This document shows, in pieces, positions 52,080-53,670 of a DNA stretch of 53,670 nt. The stretch comes from Clostridium sp. AF37-5 (GTDB taxonomy: Bacteria > Bacillota > Clostridia > Lachnospirales > Lachnospiraceae). The notes under the pieces are model-generated. The model had not been told where the DNA came from. It was given only the letters and a program-made list of their open reading frames with translations, and ran no database searches. The stretch's first letter is position 1, and every line of letters starts with the position of its first letter. The position numbers were made by a program, and so were the translations under genes. The stretch covers positions 1 through 53,670 of the forward strand of contig NZ_QUDR01000021.1 in assembly GCF_003477605.1 (NCBI RefSeq). The letters run 5' to 3'.

Positions 52080-52811
52080 TTACCGAACAAAAACAGCAAT
52101 TGCCGTGTAATTATCCATGTTAGTTCCTTTTCCGTTCTGCCTGATAATCTGCTCCATGGAAGACAGCCATTCCTTTGGCGAACGGGATTTTTTCAAACAC
52201 ATCCCCATCTCTTTTTCCTCAATCAATTCCCAAAATCCATCGGTACATAATAAAAAACTGCTTTTCGCTGATATATCAAATTCATCCATGATTTGATATT
52301 TGGGTGTATTCCATTCCGTTCCCATTACCCGCAAAAGGCGGCTTCTATCCTCATGATGGCGAATATCCTTCTCTTTTATTGCACCGCTGTTTACTAACAT
52401 TTGTGGAACGCTGTGGTCTTTTGTACGCAGCTTATATTTATTTTTTTCAAACCAGTAGATTCTGGAATCTCCCACATAAGAAAACTTTGCTTTTTCATCC
52501 TTGATTTCCAGACAAGTTAATGTCGTTTTCATGCCGCTTTCTTTATGTTCCTGCCGCTGCTTTTCCAGTAATTGGTTCTGACTTTTCATAATACTGTCTG
52601 CTACCGAAAGTCCCTCTGCCAAACACTGTTTCATGGTCTCCACAACAAAAGAGGACGCCACTTCACCATCACCGTGTCCACCAAGCCCGTCACATACAAG
52701 AAAGTATTTTTTTTCCGGCAGTTCGAGGATTCCATAAGCATCTTCATTCGTTTTTCGTTCCCCTATGCTTGTTATCACATCATAGGAAATTTCATAACTT
52801 GTTTTTTTCAT
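52080..52811 (-). CDS. PP2C-type Ser/Thr phosphatase
   Basis: The 243-residue cytoplasmic enzyme has 'TSIGERKTNEDAYG' (first metal Asp), 'FLVCDGLGGHGDGEVAS', 'GMKTTLTCLEI', 'FSYVGDSRIYWF', 'FLLCTDGFWELI' and an intact end 'NMDNYTAIAVFVR', so all metal ligands and the last strand are present. It is Stp/PrpC-like in length. As the first gene of the 26-kb operon it is the main eraser for the phospho-Thr marks set by the kinases downstream. AAAGGAG lies about 7 nt before the ATG. Confidence 0.93.
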   Translation of the reverse strand: MKKTSYEISYDVITSIGERKTNEDAYGILELPEKKYFLVCDGLGGHGDGEVASSFVVETMKQCLAEGLSVADSIMKSQNQLLEKQRQEHKESGMKTTLTCLEIKDEKAKFSYVGDSRIYWFEKNKYKLRTKDHSVPQMLVNSGAIKEKDIRHHEDRSRLLRVMGTEWNTPKYQIMDEFDISAKSSFLLCTDGFWELIEEKEMGMCLKKSRSPKEWLSSMEQIIRQNGKGTNMDNYTAIAVFVR

Positions 52812-52865
52812 CTATAACTCCTTTAACTTTCATCCCAGTCTAGCACCCTCATTTTTTCTCGTTCC

Positions 52866-52874
52866 ATTTTATCA
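52866..52874 (-). promoter_or_regulatory. Likely promoter of the kinase/FHA operon
   Basis: Minus strand extended -10 TGATAAAAT (52866-52874), about 55 bp before the first phosphatase gene. The -35 region is weak, with an A-rich 20-bp box at 52890-52909 just upstream that could act as an UP element or activator site. Confidence 0.4.
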
Positions 52875-52889
52875 CGCCATGTATTCAAC

Positions 52890-52909
52890 TTTTTTCCTAA
52901 TTTTTAACG
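52890..52909 (-). repeat. 20-bp box at the operon head
   Basis: Identical to 26428-26447. Both lie between a terminator and a promoter that reads into kinase-containing units. Confidence 0.6.
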
Positions 52910-52916
52910 GCGAGCC

Positions 52917-52972
52917 AAAAAAAAAGAGCTGCCTGTACGCGATAAACTTCTCTATCTGCGTTACAAACAGCT
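52917..52972 (-). terminator. Terminator of the 52981-53610 gene
   Basis: Minus strand AGCTGTTTGTAACGC pairs imperfectly with GCGTACAGGCAGCT, followed by C and a run of nine or more T (52917-52925). It separates the 209-residue gene from the large operon. Confidence 0.8.
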
Positions 52973-52980
52973 TTTTTTTG

Positions 52981-53610
52981 CTATTTCATTTTAGCAATAT
53001 TTTTATTTGTAATATTTTTAAATTTTATTTCGCCTCGGCACGCTTTTTCTATTCTGTTATAATCTGCCTTTGTGACTTTCTTTTTTCCTAAATATGTTCC
53101 ACTGTACTCAACCTTATTTTTGTCCATGTATTCTTTTTTGTTGACGAGGCTTACACAGACAATTCTATTTTTCTTGATTTTATATTCTGCATAAAGATAA
53201 GGCATAATGCCATTTCCGTTATCATCCGTATATCCGGGGCCTCCTCTGTAAAATGCATAACTTTTTCTGGAAGGCATCCGTGAAAGTCCGCCAAAACACG
53301 GATAATTATCTTTTGAACTAGGTCCTTTTATTTTCACCAGTTTCTTATTGCTCTTTTTGCATGTATAATAAAGCATTTCCCCTGTTATTTGACCATCTTT
53401 TTGAATCATAAGCTCCGGAATTCCATTTCGGTCTATGTCAACAAGAGCAAACTTAGGTATCGAATATTCATCGTTACCTTTTCCTACATACTTCTGCAAG
53501 ACCTTAGTATATTGTTTTTTTACCTTCTTTGACATTGCATTTGATTTCGGTGCTGAAACTGCAAGCCCAGCAACCAAAAGAAATACTATCATACATTTCA
53601 TTCTTTTCAT
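52981..53610 (-). CDS. Secreted protein with a calcium-binding-like motif
   Basis: The 209-residue protein has a signal peptide (about 1-25, ending SNAMS) and a mature part containing 'LVDIDRNGIPELMIQ', a D-x-D-x-N-G-x-x-E/D loop of the dockerin/FG-GAP kind seen in many secreted Lachnospiraceae proteins. A Tyr-rich middle and a Lys-rich end follow. No enzyme motif is recognised. The ribosome site before the ATG is weak. It is a separate unit from the kinase operon because a strong terminator follows it. Confidence 0.72.
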   Translation of the reverse strand: MKRMKCMIVFLLVAGLAVSAPKSNAMSKKVKKQYTKVLQKYVGKGNDEYSIPKFALVDIDRNGIPELMIQKDGQITGEMLYYTCKKSNKKLVKIKGPSSKDNYPCFGGLSRMPSRKSYAFYRGGPGYTDDNGNGIMPYLYAEYKIKKNRIVCVSLVNKKEYMDKNKVEYSGTYLGKKKVTKADYNRIEKACRGEIKFKNITNKNIAKMK

Positions 53611-53670
53611 ACTATCTACGTATAATCCAATTATCCTCTTTTGAGGGTAATGGATTATTCTCCTTTCTCC

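Noticed and set aside
26483..52811. Type VI or type VII secretion cluster
   Set aside because: Kinase, FHA and PP2C parts are shared with such clusters, but no WXG100, EssC-type ATPase, sheath, tube or baseplate gene is present.

Overview
The window reads as a chromosomal segment of a low-GC Gram-positive anaerobe, most probably a member of the Lachnospiraceae (Bacillota). The reasons are the AT-rich sequence, consensus AGGAGG ribosome-binding sites, sigma-A type promoters with 17-bp spacers, rho-independent terminators, PASTA-type Ser/Thr kinases, and families typical of that group (BIG2-domain surface proteins, DUF4367 anti-sigma-like protein, DUF4867 protein, LemA/DUF2207 pair). No tRNA, rRNA, CRISPR array, phage or transposase gene was seen. 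Nearly everything is on the minus strand; only glmS and a LysR regulator are on plus.

Layout. 1-2256: start of a truncated exported protein, an ECF-type sigma factor with its membrane anti-sigma-like partner, and a small orphan reading frame. 2346-8631: a HAD phosphatase, shikimate kinase (aroK), a Ca2+/Na+ antiporter, the DUF2207/LemA membrane pair and 3-dehydroquinate synthase (aroB). 8711-12487: glmS behind a near-consensus promoter, then a DUF4867 gene and a LysR gene transcribed divergently from back-to-back promoters. 12490-16591: a four-gene envelope-polysaccharide unit (GT2 glycosyltransferase, NodB-type deacetylase, secreted GH5 glucanase, SGNH hydrolase). 17027-21383: two paralogous BIG2 surface proteins sharing a 23-bp site. 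21535-26329: a PASTA kinase, an unrecognised 432-residue protein and a large secreted protein.

26483-52811 is the centre of interest: 20 genes on the minus strand with gaps no larger than about 70 bp, apparently one 26-kb operon between a promoter near 52870 and a terminator near 26465. It encodes six Ser/Thr kinase-fold proteins, ten FHA domains in nine proteins, two PP2C phosphatases, a VWA-TM-FHA protein, an FHA-gated ABC exporter, a kinase whose extracellular part looks like a solute-binding protein, PASTA kinases and several secreted or anchored proteins. Kinases write phospho-Thr, FHA modules read it and PP2Cs erase it, and extracytoplasmic modules feed the system from outside. No type VI or type VII secretion gene accompanies it. 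At least two of the six kinase folds carry altered catalytic loops, and one PP2C has a frameshifted C-terminus.

A second independent novelty is a dispersed palindromic element of about 220 bp, with clear copies at 2346-2570 and 16660-16875 and a possible decayed relative at 4918-4965. Between the two clear copies the stems differ by compensating changes while the apical loop is kept, which is the signature of a selected structure.
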